In this document: positions 21,896-22,373 of the stretch, piece by piece
How positions within the stretch are numbered: position 1 is the stretch's first letter
Layout: every line of letters begins with the position of its first letter
Source of the DNA: JASFWK01 sp050049355
GTDB taxonomy: Bacteria; Chloroflexota; Anaerolineae; B4-G1; DUEL01
DNA: 22,373 nucleotides
Assembly: GCA_050049355.1 (NCBI GenBank)
Contig: JASFWK010000026.1
Coordinates: forward strand, 1-22,373
Direction of reading: 5' to 3'
Translations under genes and position numbers: made by a program
Notes under the pieces: model-generated
Database searches by the model: none
Told to the model about the DNA's origin: nothing
Seen by the model: the letters and a program-made list of their open reading frames with translations, nothing else

Positions 21896-21924
21896 ATTAT
21901 ACACTCATCCTCGCCGCGTGGGAA
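21896..21924 (-). promoter_or_regulatory. Promoter of the penicillin acylase gene
   Basis: On the - strand a perfect TATAAT (21901-21896) with a weaker TTCCCA -35 (21924-21919, four of six) at 17 bases. The transcript would begin about 35 bases before the ATG. Confidence 0.65.
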
Positions 21925-22267
21925 GCTCAAGGTTATTTGACACGTCGCTCCGCCGGTCAATCGAGTGCGAGGCCTGGGCCGAGCTCTAGACGCCCAGCGC
22001 GACGCATAACACATTCGGATGAGGAGTGAGCTTGAAGCCGGCTGTTCAATGCCCATCCTGTGACCAGCAACGTGCCAGTGTGGTATTCGAAGACGCATTC
22101 TGCAGGAACCTCATGATTCGCCAGTCTCTCCAGCGCCCCCCCTTCCATCTCGATCCTTGTTCCTGTCCCCAACAGAAACTTGAGTCCACTGAAGGAACAG
22201 CTGCACAGCGGAGGCGCGGGCGAAGTCAAGTATCCGATAAGGCGAACGGGGGTGCGCTAACGAGTTG
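21925..22267. other. Interval without a supported gene
   Basis: About 340 bases. Open frames on both strands (22026-22289 on +, 21957-22229 on -) have no ribosome-binding site and no protein-like sequence. A short inverted repeat TGTC-ACGC-GACA at 22267-22278 overlaps the stop of the frame at the window edge. I see no RNA gene. Confidence 0.5.
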
Positions 22268-22373
22268 TCACGCGACACATCGGATGTAGGTGCGCCGTGG
22301 TGGCTGACGTTGGTTGCAGAATTCGTCCCACTCGCCGCTGAGATACATGCTCCGCGCTTTGATCACTTGCCTC
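22268..22373 (-). CDS. C-terminal tail of an unidentified protein running off the window, possibly a transposase
   Basis: On the - strand the last bases are open for 34 codons down to a TGA at 22268. The translated tail includes YLSGEWDEFCNQRQPPRRTY. The pattern S-G-x-W-D-x-F near the C-terminus resembles the endings of some transposases (ISKra4-like groups) but this is a weak memory-based match. The stretch is too short to be statistically secure as coding; the start and most of the gene lie beyond the window. Confidence 0.3.
   Translation of the reverse strand, partial: RQVIKARSMYLSGEWDEFCNQRQPPRRTYIRCVA

Noticed and set aside
22026..22289. + strand 87-codon frame with several cysteines (CPSC, CSC)
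   Set aside because: The cysteine spacing resembles a zinc ribbon only superficially; the rest is unlike a protein and no ribosome-binding site is present.

Overview
This is a GC-rich, gene-dense bacterial chromosome segment. The gene complement points to a thermophilic or anaerobic member of the Chloroflexota (Anaerolineae-like). The features behind this are an IscU-sized scaffold with SufU-type residues, a THEP1 NTPase beside an ECF importer, a fur-feoABC operon, TrmB-type regulation, a corrinoid/URO-D family protein and an anchored penicillin acylase. The lineage is an inference from gene content only; there is no rRNA or other phylogenetic marker in the window apart from tmRNA.

Region 1 (1-1446, + strand): the C-terminal half of the cysteine desulfurase SufS, followed by two tandem Fe-S scaffold genes that are diverged copies of each other. 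Region 2 (1572-4918, - strand): a compact operon of THEP1-like NTPase, fused double-ATPase EcfA, membrane S component and EcfT, which is an ECF vitamin/metal importer whose substrate I cannot identify. Region 3 (5011-5461, - strand): a complete tmRNA gene with its own consensus promoter and a perfect intrinsic terminator. Region 4 (5528-8714, + strand): a Fur-boxed promoter driving fur-feoA-feoB-feoC, a self-regulated ferrous iron uptake operon. Region 5 (8733-12223, + strand): a nested hairpin, a strong promoter, a frameshifted amphi-Trp gene, the corrinoid adenosyltransferase cobO, a ZIP metal transporter, an ATC-hydrolase family protein and a concanavalin/LamG-like protein.

Region 6 (12444-17672, + strand): a perfect sigma-70 promoter with two tandem dyad repeats just downstream, then a TrmB-like regulator, an ABC exporter pair, a degraded remnant and two intact copies of an isoprenylcysteine-methyltransferase-like membrane enzyme, and a deletion scar joining an FtsX/MacB-type permease fragment to the last part of an ABC ATPase. 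This region shows repeated tandem duplication and deletion. Region 7 (17746-21854, - strand): a small membrane protein, a URO-D/corrinoid methyltransferase family protein and a membrane-anchored penicillin acylase (N-terminal nucleophile hydrolase) with its own promoter. The last ~450 bases hold little that can be called, except an open reading frame tail running off the end on the - strand.

Two themes link the genes. The first is iron, sulfur and metal handling (SufS/scaffolds, Fur/FeoABC, ZIP, and a corrinoid enzyme pair). The second is a TrmB-controlled membrane module (exporter plus membrane methyltransferases) that is visibly in evolutionary flux. I found no CRISPR array, no tRNA, no intact insertion sequence and no phage genes.
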